59,489 bases of DNA from Pseudomonas sp. (GCF_030150285.1 NZ_JASLGE010000086.1:1-59489), one strand, 5' to 3'; positions 1 through 9,255 are shown, counted from the stretch's first letter. Notes: a model not told the origin generated them from the sequence alone. Translations and numbers: made by a program.

Positions 1-1392
1 AAACGTGCCATTACCCGACAGCTCGCCCATGGATAACCGATGGAACGCCTCGGAACGGCTGAAATCGACACGCCCACCGGCCAGCACCAATGACTCGACA
101 TTGCTGTCGCCTTTGACATCCCACGTGACGTCTTTATCGAGCTGGAGCTTTTCAACATCGCTCATCTGACCGGTAAAGCGCGTGCCATTTTGCAGCCGGA
201 CATTGACCAGTGCGCCTTCAGGAATGGTCAGGTTGCCGTTCAGGAAACTGCCATCCACCACCAGGTCCAGTTCGCTGTCGGACTGCAAGTCCAGCAACTC
301 ACCCTTGCCGTTATTGGAAGATAGGGTAGAGCCGTTACTGACGTTGATAGTGGCTTGGGCACCGGAATCCACTTTGATCGCAGGGCCGTTTGTGCTGCCG
401 ACATAAGCGCCATCAATCTCGACGGTGTTATCGCGGCCGCTGATATTCAACGCGGCAGCGTTTTCAGACTGAATCGAGCCGCCCTTGACCAACAGGCTGC
501 CGCCACTGAGCTGTGCGCCGACTGCACCGGCACCGTGGGCTTTGACGTGAGTGTTGTTCAGTTCGACTCGGCCGCCATGGTCCACCATAGCGCCCGCAGC
601 ACCTTCACCGAAGGTCTCGATAAAACTGTCGGTGAGTTTCACGAGCGCGTTTGAGCCAGAGGCGTATGCGCCATGCGCCTGCTTTCCAAGAGTGGTAATC
701 GATGAGCCCGCACTTAAAAAAATAGACGTCCCGCTCAACGCTTGAGCCCCATACGCGCGCTCACCTTCGGTGGACACCGCGCTGGCGCTTAAGTCTATAA
801 AAGCACCCTGGTCAAATGCCGGGTGCCTCCATGCCTGTAACCCGACAGCTTCCTTGCCCAACGTTTTGATCTGAAGGCCAGCCCCGTTCACACGCCCCAT
901 ATAACTCCAGATGCCAGCGCTGCCTTCGCCCTTGGTCATGATAGAGCCCGAGCCAAGGCTGACCTCGCCGCTACCGGCAAAAACCCCAGCGGCAAAATCC
1001 CCGCTGGTCGCAACATCGATTTTTTCAACATTGGCTTTACCGCCATAGGTCGCCACCAGCCCGATGCTGCCGTCTCCTGTCGTGCTGATTGAAAGTTCAC
1101 CCGAGGAATTGAATTCACTGCCAAACCCATGTACCTGCACACCATGGGCGCTTAGACCAGATGTCGTCACAGCCATATCCGATGACTGGATTTTGCCCCC
1201 TGAGTCTGCATACATGGCAGAGACGCCGTAGCCTGTCGTCTCAATCAACTGACCAGTGACACTGGCCTCTGCACCATTTTGTGCAACGACCCGATCAGCA
1301 TCGGCAGCCTGCACTTGCACACTTTGAAACATCAAGGCCTGAGCGACCGCCAGTACAAGAAGGGACTGCTGCGTTGTAGGAAATTGAGGCAT
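1..1392 (-). CDS. Autotransporter-like secreted protein, N-terminal part (runs off left edge)
   Basis: The minus strand is open for 464 codons from an ATG at 1392 to the window edge, so the C-terminal part is missing. The first ~30 residues look like a long Sec signal peptide (MPQFPTTQQSLLVLAVAQAL, ending near VQAADA). The rest is Gly/Ser/Thr-rich with repeated short strands, as in the beta-helix passengers of pertactin/AIDA-type autotransporters. The end of the visible part (about residues 400-464, with a DVKGDSNVESLVLAGGRVDF segment) resembles the conserved stretch just before the translocator barrel. A TAG codon lies 33 bases upstream in frame, so this ATG is the first possible start; only a weak AAGAG precedes it. 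The barrel itself is outside the window, so secretion by the type V route is inferred. The ligand or target is unknown. Confidence 0.8.
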   Translation of the reverse strand, partial: MPQFPTTQQSLLVLAVAQALMFQSVQVQAADADRVVAQNGAEASVTGQLIETTGYGVSAMYADSGGKIQSSDMAVTTSGLSAHGVQVHGFGSEFNSSGELSISTTGDGSIGLVATYGGKANVEKIDVATSGDFAAGVFAGSGEVSLGSGSIMTKGEGSAGIWSYMGRVNGAGLQIKTLGKEAVGLQAWRHPAFDQGAFIDLSASAVSTEGERAYGAQALSGTSIFLSAGSSITTLGKQAHGAYASGSNALVKLTDSFIETFGEGAAGAMVDHGGRVELNNTHVKAHGAGAVGAQLSGGSLLVKGGSIQSENAAALNISGRDNTVEIDGAYVGSTNGPAIKVDSGAQATINVSNGSTLSSNNGKGELLDLQSDSELDLVVDGSFLNGNLTIPEGALVNVRLQNGTRFTGQMSDVEKLQLDKDVTWDVKGDSNVESLVLAGGRVDFSRSEAFHRLSMGELSGNGTF

Positions 1393-1552
1393 AGCGATTA
1401 TTTCTCTTATTGCGATGGCTTCCTACGGTCCTCAACGATATTGCTGAGCCCGCCTACAGAAAGGGCTAACAGCATGGAAATAATCGGCCTTTCAACATAG
1501 AGGGCTTGTCTCTCAACGCCGTAGGACTGAACCTTTTTTATGCAGCGCTACT

Positions 1553-2269
1553 TCAAACAAGGCACAGCCCACTCGTCTGCGCGGTGAGCCACGCTGCAAC
1601 CCTGGCGGCCGCAACATCCAGATGCTGCTCGTGGGTAAACCCTGAAGCCTTCAAGGGTTTCAAATCGTGATCCCCCGTCACCATCCAGCACAGCTCAATA
1701 GTGGCTGCCAACGTATACGTCTCAACCGTACCGCGATTGCCCAAGGCATCGCGTTCGCCTTGCACAATCAGCGTCGGCGTTGTTAATTCGGCCAGATGCG
1801 CCACACGGGGCTTTTGCGGTTTACCGCTCGCGTAAAACGGGTACCCCAAACACACCAGCCAGTCCGCACCCAATTCATCCGCCACCAGGCTGGCCATGCG
1901 CCCGCCCATTGATTTGCCTCCCACAGCCAATGGCCCAGCGACATGCCGTCGCACCTCGGCATACACCGCGCGCCAGCTGTCGAGCAGTTGGGGTTGCGGA
2001 TTGGGTGGCCTTTTGCGGCCATCGAGACGGCGCTGAGCCATATAGGGAAATTCGAAGCGCAGCACGTTAACCCCGCGCGCGGCAAGGCGCTCAGCCATGG
2101 CGGTCATCCATTCACTGTCCATCGGCGCACCTGCGCCGTGGGCCAGGATCAAGGTCCCGTCACCCGTGTTTTCTGGCCTCGGTACCGCACCATTCCACAC
2201 CCACCCCCGGTCCCGTACGCACTGCGCCCATTGATCCCCGTCAATACCGACCGTCGCCGCTACGCCCAT
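1553..2269 (-). CDS. Alpha/beta hydrolase of the KANL3/Tex30-like family
   Basis: A 238-residue alpha/beta hydrolase. The oxyanion region LILAHGAGAPMDSEW lies at about residues 40-54, and the nucleophile elbow GGKSMGG puts the catalytic Ser near 120. A later GERDALG (Asp) and GDHDLKP (His) complete a plausible triad. It is a small soluble protein with no signal peptide. The start at 2269 was chosen over an upstream ATG at 2350 because GAGG lies five bases before it and because the longer version would overlap the divergent ccoN start. The substrate is unknown. It is divergent from the first cco operon and shares a promoter gap of about 73 bases, but nothing ties it to respiration. Confidence 0.8.
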   Translation of the reverse strand: MGVAATVGIDGDQWAQCVRDRGWVWNGAVPRPENTGDGTLILAHGAGAPMDSEWMTAMAERLAARGVNVLRFEFPYMAQRRLDGRKRPPNPQPQLLDSWRAVYAEVRRHVAGPLAVGGKSMGGRMASLVADELGADWLVCLGYPFYASGKPQKPRVAHLAELTTPTLIVQGERDALGNRGTVETYTLAATIELCWMVTGDHDLKPLKASGFTHEQHLDVAAARVAAWLTAQTSGLCLV

Positions 2270-2342
2270 GCTTGCCTCGCTTTTAGTCTGCCAATAACTC
2301 CAGGCGTACGTTTGTATTCGCCTGAACCGTGGATGGGGAACC

Positions 2343-3767
2343 ATGAACACTTCTATAAGTACCGCCTACAACTATAAGGTGGTCCGCCAATTTGCCATTA
2401 TGACGGTGGTTTGGGGCATCGTCGGTATGGGGCTCGGCGTTTTTCTCGCTGCGCAGTTGGTCTGGCCAGAACTCAATTTCGATTTACCCTGGACCAGTTT
2501 TGGGCGCCTGCGCCCACTGCACACCAACGCCGTGATTTTCGCTTTCGGCGGCTGCGCACTGTTTGCCGCCTCGTTCTACGCGGTGCAACGCACCTGCCAG
2601 GCGACATTGTTCGCCCCTAAAATTGCCACGTTCACGTTCTGGGGCTGGCAATTGGTGATTGTGCTAGCGGCTATCAGCTTGCCGCTGGGCTACACCAGCT
2701 CCAAGGAATACGCCGAGCTGGAATGGCCGATCGACATTTTGATCACCATCGTTTGGGTCGCCTACGCCATCGTGTTTTTCGGCACGATCATGAAGCGCAA
2801 GACCAAACATATTTACGTGGGTAACTGGTTCTTCGGCGCATTTATCGTGACCGTGGCCATTTTGCACATCGTCAATAACCTGGAAATCCCGGTCAGCTTT
2901 ACCAAGTCGTACTCGCTTTACGGCGGCGCGACAGATGCCATGGTGCAGTGGTGGTACGGGCACAACGCCGTGGGCTTTTTCCTGACGGCGGGCTTTTTAG
3001 GGATGATGTACTACTTCGTGCCGAAACAGGCCGAACGCCCCATCTACTCCTATCGCCTGTCCATCGTTCACTTTTGGGCACTGATCACCCTCTACATCTG
3101 GGCCGGCCCGCACCACTTGCACTACACCGCGCTGCCGGACTGGGCTCAATCGTTGGGCATGGTGATGTCGTTGATTTTGCTGGCACCGAGCTGGGGCGGC
3201 ATGATCAACGGCATGATGACCCTCTCAGGGGCCTGGCATAAGCTGCGCAGCGACCCGATCCTGCGCTTCCTGGTCGTGTCACTGGCGTTCTACGGCATGT
3301 CGACCTTCGAAGGCCCGATGATGGCCATCAAGACCGTCAACGCCCTCTCTCACTACACCGACTGGACCATCGGCCACGTGCACGCCGGGGCCCTGGGTTG
3401 GGTGGCGATGATTTCGATCGGCGCGCTGTACCACATGATCCCCAAAGTCTTTGGTCGCCCGCAGATGTACAGCCTGGGGCTGATCAACGCGCACTTCTGG
3501 CTGGCCACTATCGGCACCGTGCTCTATATCGCCTCGATGTGGGTCAACGGTATCGCCCAAGGCCTCATGTGGCGCGCCGTCAACGAAGACGGCACGCTGA
3601 CCTACTCCTTTGTCGAAACACTGGTCGCCAGCCACCCGGGCTATGTCGTACGCCTGATTGGCGGCGCGATCTTCTTCAGCGGCATGTTGCTGATGGCTTA
3701 CAACACCTGGCGCACCGTGCGTAACGCCGAGCCCGCCGAAGTTGTAGCTGCGGCGCAGATGGCCTGA
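2343..3767 (+). CDS. ccoN: cbb3-type cytochrome c oxidase subunit I, first copy
   Basis: Catalytic subunit of the high-affinity cbb3 terminal oxidase, which reduces O2 to water in the inner membrane and pumps protons. The 474-residue protein is multi-spanning and has the haem/copper ligand motifs of CcoN: RPLHTNAV near residue 58, QWWYGHNAVGFF near 205, GPHHLHYTALP near 255 and TIGHVHAGALGW near 343. It is the first gene of a ccoNOQP operon; ccoO follows after 10 bases. No clear ANR box was seen in the short gap to the divergent hydrolase. By position this operon corresponds to P. aeruginosa cco2 (PA1557-1555), but ANR-site content does not support a simple transfer of the 1/2 names. The middle and C-terminal thirds are nearly identical in DNA to the second ccoN. 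Confidence 0.97.
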   Translation: MNTSISTAYNYKVVRQFAIMTVVWGIVGMGLGVFLAAQLVWPELNFDLPWTSFGRLRPLHTNAVIFAFGGCALFAASFYAVQRTCQATLFAPKIATFTFWGWQLVIVLAAISLPLGYTSSKEYAELEWPIDILITIVWVAYAIVFFGTIMKRKTKHIYVGNWFFGAFIVTVAILHIVNNLEIPVSFTKSYSLYGGATDAMVQWWYGHNAVGFFLTAGFLGMMYYFVPKQAERPIYSYRLSIVHFWALITLYIWAGPHHLHYTALPDWAQSLGMVMSLILLAPSWGGMINGMMTLSGAWHKLRSDPILRFLVVSLAFYGMSTFEGPMMAIKTVNALSHYTDWTIGHVHAGALGWVAMISIGALYHMIPKVFGRPQMYSLGLINAHFWLATIGTVLYIASMWVNGIAQGLMWRAVNEDGTLTYSFVETLVASHPGYVVRLIGGAIFFSGMLLMAYNTWRTVRNAEPAEVVAAAQMA

Positions 3768-3777
3768 GGAGCTGACC

Positions 3778-4386
3778 ATGAAACACGAAATCATTGAAAA
3801 AAATATCGGCCTGATGCTGTTGCTGATGATCCTGTGCGTGAGCGTCGGCGGCCTGACTCAAATCGTGCCGCTGTTCTTTGAGGATGTGACCAACACCCCG
3901 GTCGAAGGCATGAAGCCTTACACCGCGCTGCAACTGGAAGGCCGCGACGTCTACATCCGCGAAGGCTGTGTGCAATGCCACTCGCAGATGATTCGCCCGT
4001 TCCGGGCCGAGACCGAACGCTATGGCCACTACTCGGTTGCCGGTGAAAGTGTTTGGGATCACCCGTTTCTGTGGGGCTCCAAGCGCACCGGCCCGGACCT
4101 GGCCCGGGTGGGCGGCCGTTACTCCGATGACTGGCACCGCGCTCACCTTTACAACCCGCGCAACGTGGTGCCCGAGTCGAAAATGCCAGCGTACCCGTGG
4201 CTGGTCGAGGCACCGGTGGATAGCAGCCATACCCGCAAAAAGCTGGAAGTGATGCGCACGTTGGGCGTGCCTTACACCGACGAAGACATCGCCAACGCCA
4301 AGCAATCGGTGCAAGGCAAGACCGAAATGGACGCCCTGGTGGCCTACCTGCAAGTGCTCGGCACTGCCATCAAAAGCAAGAGGTGA
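3778..4386 (+). CDS. ccoO: cbb3-type cytochrome c oxidase subunit II (mono-haem), first copy
   Basis: A membrane-anchored mono-haem c subunit of 202 residues. It has one N-terminal membrane helix (about residues 10-33, LMLLLMILCVSVGGLTQIV) and a periplasmic c-type haem motif CVQCHSQ near residue 62. It passes electrons from CcoP to CcoN. A strong GAGGAG lies before the ATG. The second copy has CVGCHSQ instead of CVQCHSQ, a change in a non-ligand position. It is followed by ccoQ after 3 bases, so the operon is tightly packed. Confidence 0.97.
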   Translation: MKHEIIEKNIGLMLLLMILCVSVGGLTQIVPLFFEDVTNTPVEGMKPYTALQLEGRDVYIREGCVQCHSQMIRPFRAETERYGHYSVAGESVWDHPFLWGSKRTGPDLARVGGRYSDDWHRAHLYNPRNVVPESKMPAYPWLVEAPVDSSHTRKKLEVMRTLGVPYTDEDIANAKQSVQGKTEMDALVAYLQVLGTAIKSKR

Positions 4387-4389
4387 GCC

Positions 4390-4590
4390 ATGTTTGAGAT
4401 GAGCAGTGGAATGATCCGTGGTCTTGGAACCGTGGTTGTGGCAGTGGCTTTTATCGGCCTGGCGCTGTGGGTATTCAGCCCACGCCGCAAGTCCGAGTTC
4501 GAAGACGCAACCTTACTGCCCTTCAAGGACGACCCGCAGGCCATTCAACACGTCGAGCAAGAACAAGCGTCTAGGAGTAAAAAAGCATGA
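4390..4590 (+). CDS. ccoQ: cbb3 oxidase small subunit CcoQ, first copy
   Basis: A 66-residue single-span protein (membrane segment about residues 11-29, GTVVVAVAFIGLALWVF) followed by a positive SPRRKSEFEDATLLPF segment typical of CcoQ/FixQ. The family stabilises the cbb3 complex under oxygen and binds no cofactor. Its stop overlaps the ccoP start by 4 bases (ATGA), which implies translational coupling. Confidence 0.93.
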   Translation: MFEMSSGMIRGLGTVVVAVAFIGLALWVFSPRRKSEFEDATLLPFKDDPQAIQHVEQEQASRSKKA

Positions 4591-5525
4591 CCACCTTCTG
4601 GAGTCTCTATATCAGTGTGTTGACCATCGGCACATTGATAGGCCTGACCTGGCTGCTGTTTAGCACGCGCAAAGGGGAGAAAAAGGGTGAAACCGTCGAA
4701 ACCATGGGCCACAGCTTTGACGGCATCGAGGAGTACGACAACCCGCTGCCACGCTGGTGGTTCATGCTGTTCATCGGCACACTGGTATTCGGCGTAGGTT
4801 ACTTGATCCTCTACCCGGGCCTGGGCAATTGGAAAGGCCTGCTGCCCGGTTATGAGAATGGCTGGACCGGTGCCCACGAATGGGAAAAGGAAATGGATAA
4901 GGCTGACGCTAAATTTGGGCCTATTTTCGCCAAATTTGCAGCCATGCCCGTAGAACAAGTCGCCCAGGACCCCCAAGCGCTGAAGATGGGCGGCCGTCTG
5001 TTTGCCTCTAACTGCTCGGTGTGCCATGGCTCGGACGCCAAGGGTGCATTCGGCTTTCCAAACCTGGCTGACACTTCATGGCGCTGGGGCGGCGATGCCG
5101 ACACCATCAAGACCACCATCATGGAAGGGCGTATCGCCGCCATGCCGGGCTGGGGCCCGGTGCTCGGTGAAGAAGGTATCAAGAACGTAGCCGCGTATGT
5201 GCGCCACGACCTGGCAGGGCTGCCGCTTGCGCAGGGTACAGCCGTAGACCTGGTCGCCGGTAAACAGGCGTTCGACACCACGTGTGTTGCCTGCCACGGA
5301 GCCAACGGCAAGGGCATGCCCATGCTGGGCGCACCGGACTTGACCGCACCGGCAGGCTTTATCTACGGCACCAGCCTGGCGCAATTGCAGCAAACCATTC
5401 GCCATGGTCGGCAAGGCCATATGCCAGCGCAAAAGGAATTGCTGGGGAACGATAAGGTCCAGTTACTGGCCGCTTACGTATTCAGCTTGTCGCATGCCAA
5501 TCAAGGGGAAAAGACAGCAGAATAG
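4587..5525 (+). CDS. ccoP: cbb3-type cytochrome c oxidase subunit III (di-haem), first copy
   Basis: A di-haem c subunit of 312 residues that accepts electrons from soluble cytochromes or the bc1 complex. It has N-terminal membrane helices (about residues 5-28 and 56-78), then two CxxCH motifs, CSVCHG near residue 147 and CVACHG near 232. It is 14 residues shorter than the second copy: the loop after LLPGY has only EN, where the other has a 16-residue Asn/Gln-rich insert. It ends the first cco operon. A hairpin follows at 5541-5563. Confidence 0.97.
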   Translation: MTTFWSLYISVLTIGTLIGLTWLLFSTRKGEKKGETVETMGHSFDGIEEYDNPLPRWWFMLFIGTLVFGVGYLILYPGLGNWKGLLPGYENGWTGAHEWEKEMDKADAKFGPIFAKFAAMPVEQVAQDPQALKMGGRLFASNCSVCHGSDAKGAFGFPNLADTSWRWGGDADTIKTTIMEGRIAAMPGWGPVLGEEGIKNVAAYVRHDLAGLPLAQGTAVDLVAGKQAFDTTCVACHGANGKGMPMLGAPDLTAPAGFIYGTSLAQLQQTIRHGRQGHMPAQKELLGNDKVQLLAAYVFSLSHANQGEKTAE

Positions 5526-5540
5526 TTTCTTAATATTTCA

Positions 5541-5563
5541 TGCCGCACCGTTATGGTGCGGCA
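5541..5563 (+). terminator. Likely terminator after the first cco operon
   Basis: Perfect inverted repeat TGCCGCACC / GGTGCGGCA with a 5-base loop, 15 bases after the ccoP stop. The following tract (TTCCTCTTT) is pyrimidine-rich rather than a pure T run, so termination may be partial. Confidence 0.6.
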
Positions 5564-6005
5564 TTCCTCTTTCTCGAACGCGACCAAGTGTCGCACCTCT
5601 TCTGGCCGCCTTTCTTGCGCTTGCACCGCTCAAGACAGCAGCCTCGCGTGTCGCTGACAGGCTTTTGTCAGCTCGGGTCAAGTGAAATTAATGACTCGGT
5701 TAAATCGCACGGGCCTGCGCCACACCGCAGGGTTTACCCCAACTACCGTCGATTACAGCCATCATCGTACTGTCATCGTGCCTTGATTGCGCCTCGCCGG
5801 ACCTCTCCTGCCCCCTTCATTTACCCCCCCAACAACCCATCGTGAGCCACGTTGCTTTAACCTTACTCCGCGCATGGAAAGGCCGCAGAATAAGCGTTGG
5901 AACGTATTGACCGAGGTCAAGCTGCGTTGCAATAACCCTACGTTCTATCCATACTTACGACCGTTTTTTACTCCTAATAAAATACCAAAACCGTGGAACC
6001 TTAGA
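5564..6005 (+). promoter_or_regulatory. Intergenic region before the second ccoN
   Basis: About 440 bases with no convincing gene. It holds an inverted repeat GCGACCAAGTGTCGC (5580-5594) and the ANR-like box at 5907-5920. Two blocks recur upstream of ccoG (9949-9963 and about 10019-10040), so the two regions look paralogous. The long N-terminal extension that the open frame would allow for ccoN (from 5787) is not conserved with the first copy and was not used. Confidence 0.6.
5907..5920 (+). promoter_or_regulatory. ANR/FNR-type box upstream of the second ccoN
   Basis: TTGACCGAGGTCAA, a perfect dyad that differs from the ANR/FNR consensus TTGAT-N4-ATCAA by one base in each half. It is centred about 92 bases before the ccoN ATG, a usual distance for an ANR-activated promoter with a short leader. 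It suggests low-oxygen control of this operon by the anr product encoded at 17169. Confidence 0.65.
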
Positions 6006-7448
6006 ATGAGCACTGCAATCAGTCCGACTGCTTATAACTATAAGGTAGTCCGCCAGTTCGCCATCATGACGGTGGTCTGGGGGATCCTTGGCATGGGGCT
6101 TGGGGTTTTTATCGCGTCACAGCTCGTGTGGCCTGATTTGAACCTTGGCCTTGAATGGACGACCTTTGGCCGTCTGCGCCCTCTGCATACCAACCTTGTG
6201 ATTTTTGCCTTCGGTGGCTGTGCACTGTTTGGCACCTCGTATTACGTCGTACAGCGCACCTGCCAGACGCGACTGATTTCCGACGCCGTCGCTTCGTTTA
6301 CCTTCTGGGGTTGGCAAGCGGTCATTGTGGGGGCACTTGTCACGCTGCCGATGGGTTACACCACCAGCAAGGAATACGCTGAACTCGAATTGCCGGTGGC
6401 TATCCTGCTGGCGATCGTCTGGGTGGCGTATGGCATTGTGTTCTTTGGCACGATCATGAAGCGCAAAACCAGGCACATTTATGTCGGCAACTGGTTCTAC
6501 GGTGCCTTTATTATCGTGACCGCCATGCTGCACATTGTTAACCATGCCTCGTTGCCCGTGAGCTTCTTCAAGTCCTACTCCGCCTATGCCGGTGCGACGG
6601 ACGCCATGGTTCAGTGGTGGTATGGCCATAACGCGGTTGGCTTTTTCCTGACCACAGGCTTCTTGGGCATGATGTATTACTTCGTGCCGAAACAGGCCGA
6701 ACGCCCGATCTACTCCTATCGCCTGTCCATCGTCCACTTTTGGGCGTTGATCACCCTCTACATCTGGGCCGGCCCGCACCACCTGCACTACACCGCGCTG
6801 CCGGACTGGGCTCAGTCGCTGGGCATGGCGATGTCGATCATCCTGCTGGCCCCAAGCTGGGGTGGCATGATCAACGGCATGATGACCCTCTCGGGTGCCT
6901 GGTATAAGTTGCGCACCGATCCAATTCTGCGCTTCCTCGTGGTATCGCTGGCGTTCTACGGCATGTCGACCTTCGAGGGCCCGATGATGGCCATCAAGAC
7001 CGTCAACGCCCTCTCCCACTACACCGACTGGACCATCGGCCACGTACACGCCGGCGCTCTGGGCTGGGTGGCGATGATTTCGATCGGGGCCATGTACCAC
7101 ATGATTCCGCGTGTTTATGGTCAAAAACAGATGTACAGCACCGGTCTCATCAACGTTCACTTCTGGCTGGCCACCATCGGCACCGTGCTCTACATCGCCT
7201 CGATGTGGGTCAACGGCATCACGCAAGGTTTGATGTGGCGCGCCATCAACGATGACGGCACCCTGACCTATTCGTTCGTCGAATCGCTGCAAGCGAGCCA
7301 TCCGGGCTTTATCGTTCGCGCCCTGGGCGGGGCCATCTTCGCCAGCGGTATGTTGTTCATGGCCTACAACGTGTTCCGCACCGTGCGTGCCTCGAACCCG
7401 GTAGAAGCTGAAGCGGCGACCAAGATCGCCGTCGTGGGAGCCCACTGA
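6006..7448 (+). CDS. ccoN: cbb3-type cytochrome c oxidase subunit I, second copy
   Basis: A 480-residue paralogue of the ccoN at 2343, with the same ligand motifs (RPLHTNLVIF, QWWYGHNAVGFF, GPHHLHYTALP, GHVHAGALGW). The start at 6006 (MSTAISPTAYNYKVV) is placed by alignment with the first copy; an upstream in-frame ATG would add 73 unrelated residues. The C-terminus has a few extra residues (AATKIAVVGAH). The stop overlaps the ccoO start (TGATG). By position the operon corresponds to P. aeruginosa cco1 (PA1554-1552), but here it is the one preceded by an ANR-like box. Confidence 0.97.
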   Translation: MSTAISPTAYNYKVVRQFAIMTVVWGILGMGLGVFIASQLVWPDLNLGLEWTTFGRLRPLHTNLVIFAFGGCALFGTSYYVVQRTCQTRLISDAVASFTFWGWQAVIVGALVTLPMGYTTSKEYAELELPVAILLAIVWVAYGIVFFGTIMKRKTRHIYVGNWFYGAFIIVTAMLHIVNHASLPVSFFKSYSAYAGATDAMVQWWYGHNAVGFFLTTGFLGMMYYFVPKQAERPIYSYRLSIVHFWALITLYIWAGPHHLHYTALPDWAQSLGMAMSIILLAPSWGGMINGMMTLSGAWYKLRTDPILRFLVVSLAFYGMSTFEGPMMAIKTVNALSHYTDWTIGHVHAGALGWVAMISIGAMYHMIPRVYGQKQMYSTGLINVHFWLATIGTVLYIASMWVNGITQGLMWRAINDDGTLTYSFVESLQASHPGFIVRALGGAIFASGMLFMAYNVFRTVRASNPVEAEAATKIAVVGAH

Positions 7449-8059
7449 TGATCAAGCACGACACTATTGAGAAGAACATCGGCCTGATGGCCTTCTTCAT
7501 GGTCATTGCCGTCAGCATTGGCGGCTTGACTCAAATCGTTCCGCTGTTCTTTCAGGAAGTGACCAACACCCCGGTTGAAGGCATGAAGCCACGCACCGCA
7601 CTGGAACTGGAAGGCCGTGACATTTACATCGCCAACGGCTGTGTCGGCTGCCACTCGCAGATGATTCGCCCGTTCCGTGCCGAAACCGAACGCTACGGCC
7701 ACTACTCGGTCGCCGGTGAAAGCGTGTGGGACCACCCGTTCCTGTGGGGCTCCAAACGTACCGGCCCGGACTTGGCCCGCGTGGGCGGTCGTTACTCCGA
7801 TGACTGGCAGCGTGCGCATTTGTACAACCCGCGCAACGTCGTTCCCGAGTCGATCATGCCAGCGTATCCGTTCCTGGTTGAGCGCAAGCTCGACGGCAAG
7901 GACACGGCCAGAAAGATGGAAGTCTTGCGCGTGCTCGGCGTTCCTTATACCGACGAAGACATCGCCGGGGCCAAGGATGCGGTCAAAGGCAAAACCGAAA
8001 TGGACGCACTGGTGGCTTACCTCCAGGGCTTGGGCACCATCATCAAAAGCAAACGGTGA
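7448..8059 (+). CDS. ccoO: cbb3-type cytochrome c oxidase subunit II (mono-haem), second copy
   Basis: A 203-residue mono-haem subunit with an N-terminal membrane helix and the haem motif CVGCHSQ near residue 62. Long stretches are shared with the first ccoO (for example RPFRAETERYGHYSVAGES). The region after PAYP is the most divergent (FLVERKLDGKDTARK against WLVEAPVDSSHTRKK). It is translationally coupled to ccoN by a one-base stop/start overlap. Confidence 0.97.
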   Translation: MIKHDTIEKNIGLMAFFMVIAVSIGGLTQIVPLFFQEVTNTPVEGMKPRTALELEGRDIYIANGCVGCHSQMIRPFRAETERYGHYSVAGESVWDHPFLWGSKRTGPDLARVGGRYSDDWQRAHLYNPRNVVPESIMPAYPFLVERKLDGKDTARKMEVLRVLGVPYTDEDIAGAKDAVKGKTEMDALVAYLQGLGTIIKSKR

Positions 8060-8065
8060 TTCTTC

Positions 8066-8257
8066 ATGGATATCGGGATGATTCGCGGCCTGGGCACTGT
8101 CGTCGTGATGGTGGCTTTTATCGGCTTGGCATTGTGGGTATTCAGCCCGCGGCGCAAGTCCGAGTTTGATGACGCAACCCTGTTGCCCTTCAAGGATGAT
8201 CTCGAAGCCATTAAGCACGTCGAGCAAGAGCAAGCGTCTAGGAGTAACAAAGAATGA
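8066..8257 (+). CDS. ccoQ: cbb3 oxidase small subunit CcoQ, second copy
   Basis: A 63-residue single-span CcoQ with the same FIGLALWVFSPRRKSEF core as the first copy and a shorter N-terminus (MDIGMIRGLGT). Its stop overlaps the ccoP start by 4 bases. Confidence 0.93.
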   Translation: MDIGMIRGLGTVVVMVAFIGLALWVFSPRRKSEFDDATLLPFKDDLEAIKHVEQEQASRSNKE

Positions 8258-9234
8258 CTACATTCTGGAGTCTGTACGTCACAGTCCTCACTCTGGGTAC
8301 CATCTTCGCTTTGACCTGGTTGCTGCTGGCCACCCGCAAGGGCCAACGCAGCGAGCAGACAGAAGAGAAAGTTGGACACTCGTTCGACGGGATTGAAGAG
8401 TACGACAACCCCATGCCCAAATGGTGGTTCATGCTGTTTGTGGGCACCGTGATCTTCGCCCTTGGCTATCTGGTGCTTTACCCTGGCCTGGGTAACTGGA
8501 AAGGCCTGTTGCCGGGCTATCAGTACCTGGACTTGCAAAACCAGACGCAGTTTGCCAACGGCGAAACAGGCTGGACCGGGGTTCACGAGTGGGAAAAGGA
8601 AATGGCCAAGTCGGATGCACGATTTGGACCGATCTTCGCCAAGTTTGCGGCCATGCCTATCGAAGAAGTGGCCAAAGATCCGCAAGCACTGAAAATGGGC
8701 GGTCGTTTGTTCGCCTCCAACTGTTCGGTGTGCCACGGTTCTGACGCCAAGGGTGCCTACGGCTTCCCCAACCTGACCGACAGCGACTGGCGCTGGGGCG
8801 GTACGCCCGCCGATATCAAGGCCAGCATCATGAACGGCCGTCATGCCATTATGCCTGGCTGGTCCGAAGTGCTTGGTGAGCAAGGCGTGAGCGACGTTGC
8901 CGCTTATGTACTGACCAGCCTGGACGGCCGCAAACTGCCCGAAAGCGCAAAAGCTGACCCGGCCAAGGGTAAAGAGCTCTTCGCCACCAATTGTGCCGTG
9001 TGCCACGGCGCGGAAGGTAAAGGCAACCCACTGATGGGTGCGCCCGACCTGACTCACCCGGGTGCGTTTATCTACGGTTCGAGCTTCGCTCAACTGCAGC
9101 AAACCATCCGTCACGGCCGTCAGGGCCAGATGCCTGCACAGGCTGAGTTGCAAGGGAACGACAAGGTTCACTTATTGGCCGCCTACGTCTACAGCCTGTC
9201 CCATGGCGAAGAAGACGCCAAAGCCGCTGACTGA
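8254..9234 (+). CDS. ccoP: cbb3-type cytochrome c oxidase subunit III (di-haem), second copy
   Basis: A 326-residue di-haem subunit with motifs CSVCHG and CAVCHG. It carries the QYLDLQNQTQFANGET insert after LLPGY that is absent from the first copy. The two isoforms also differ between the haem domains. A strong intrinsic terminator follows 22 bases after the stop. Confidence 0.97.
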   Translation: MTTFWSLYVTVLTLGTIFALTWLLLATRKGQRSEQTEEKVGHSFDGIEEYDNPMPKWWFMLFVGTVIFALGYLVLYPGLGNWKGLLPGYQYLDLQNQTQFANGETGWTGVHEWEKEMAKSDARFGPIFAKFAAMPIEEVAKDPQALKMGGRLFASNCSVCHGSDAKGAYGFPNLTDSDWRWGGTPADIKASIMNGRHAIMPGWSEVLGEQGVSDVAAYVLTSLDGRKLPESAKADPAKGKELFATNCAVCHGAEGKGNPLMGAPDLTHPGAFIYGSSFAQLQQTIRHGRQGQMPAQAELQGNDKVHLLAAYVYSLSHGEEDAKAAD

Positions 9235-9255
9235 CGCTATTACCTGGCACCTGAC

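Noticed and set aside
5787..6005. 73-residue N-terminal extension of the second CcoN
   Set aside because: It is absent from the first CcoN and would include the ANR-like box region as coding sequence.
6117..7445. 442-residue open frame antisense to the second ccoN
   Set aside because: It lies wholly under a strongly conserved gene. Its His/Gly/Val-rich sequence is the reverse image of GC-rich ccoN codons and has no ribosome site.
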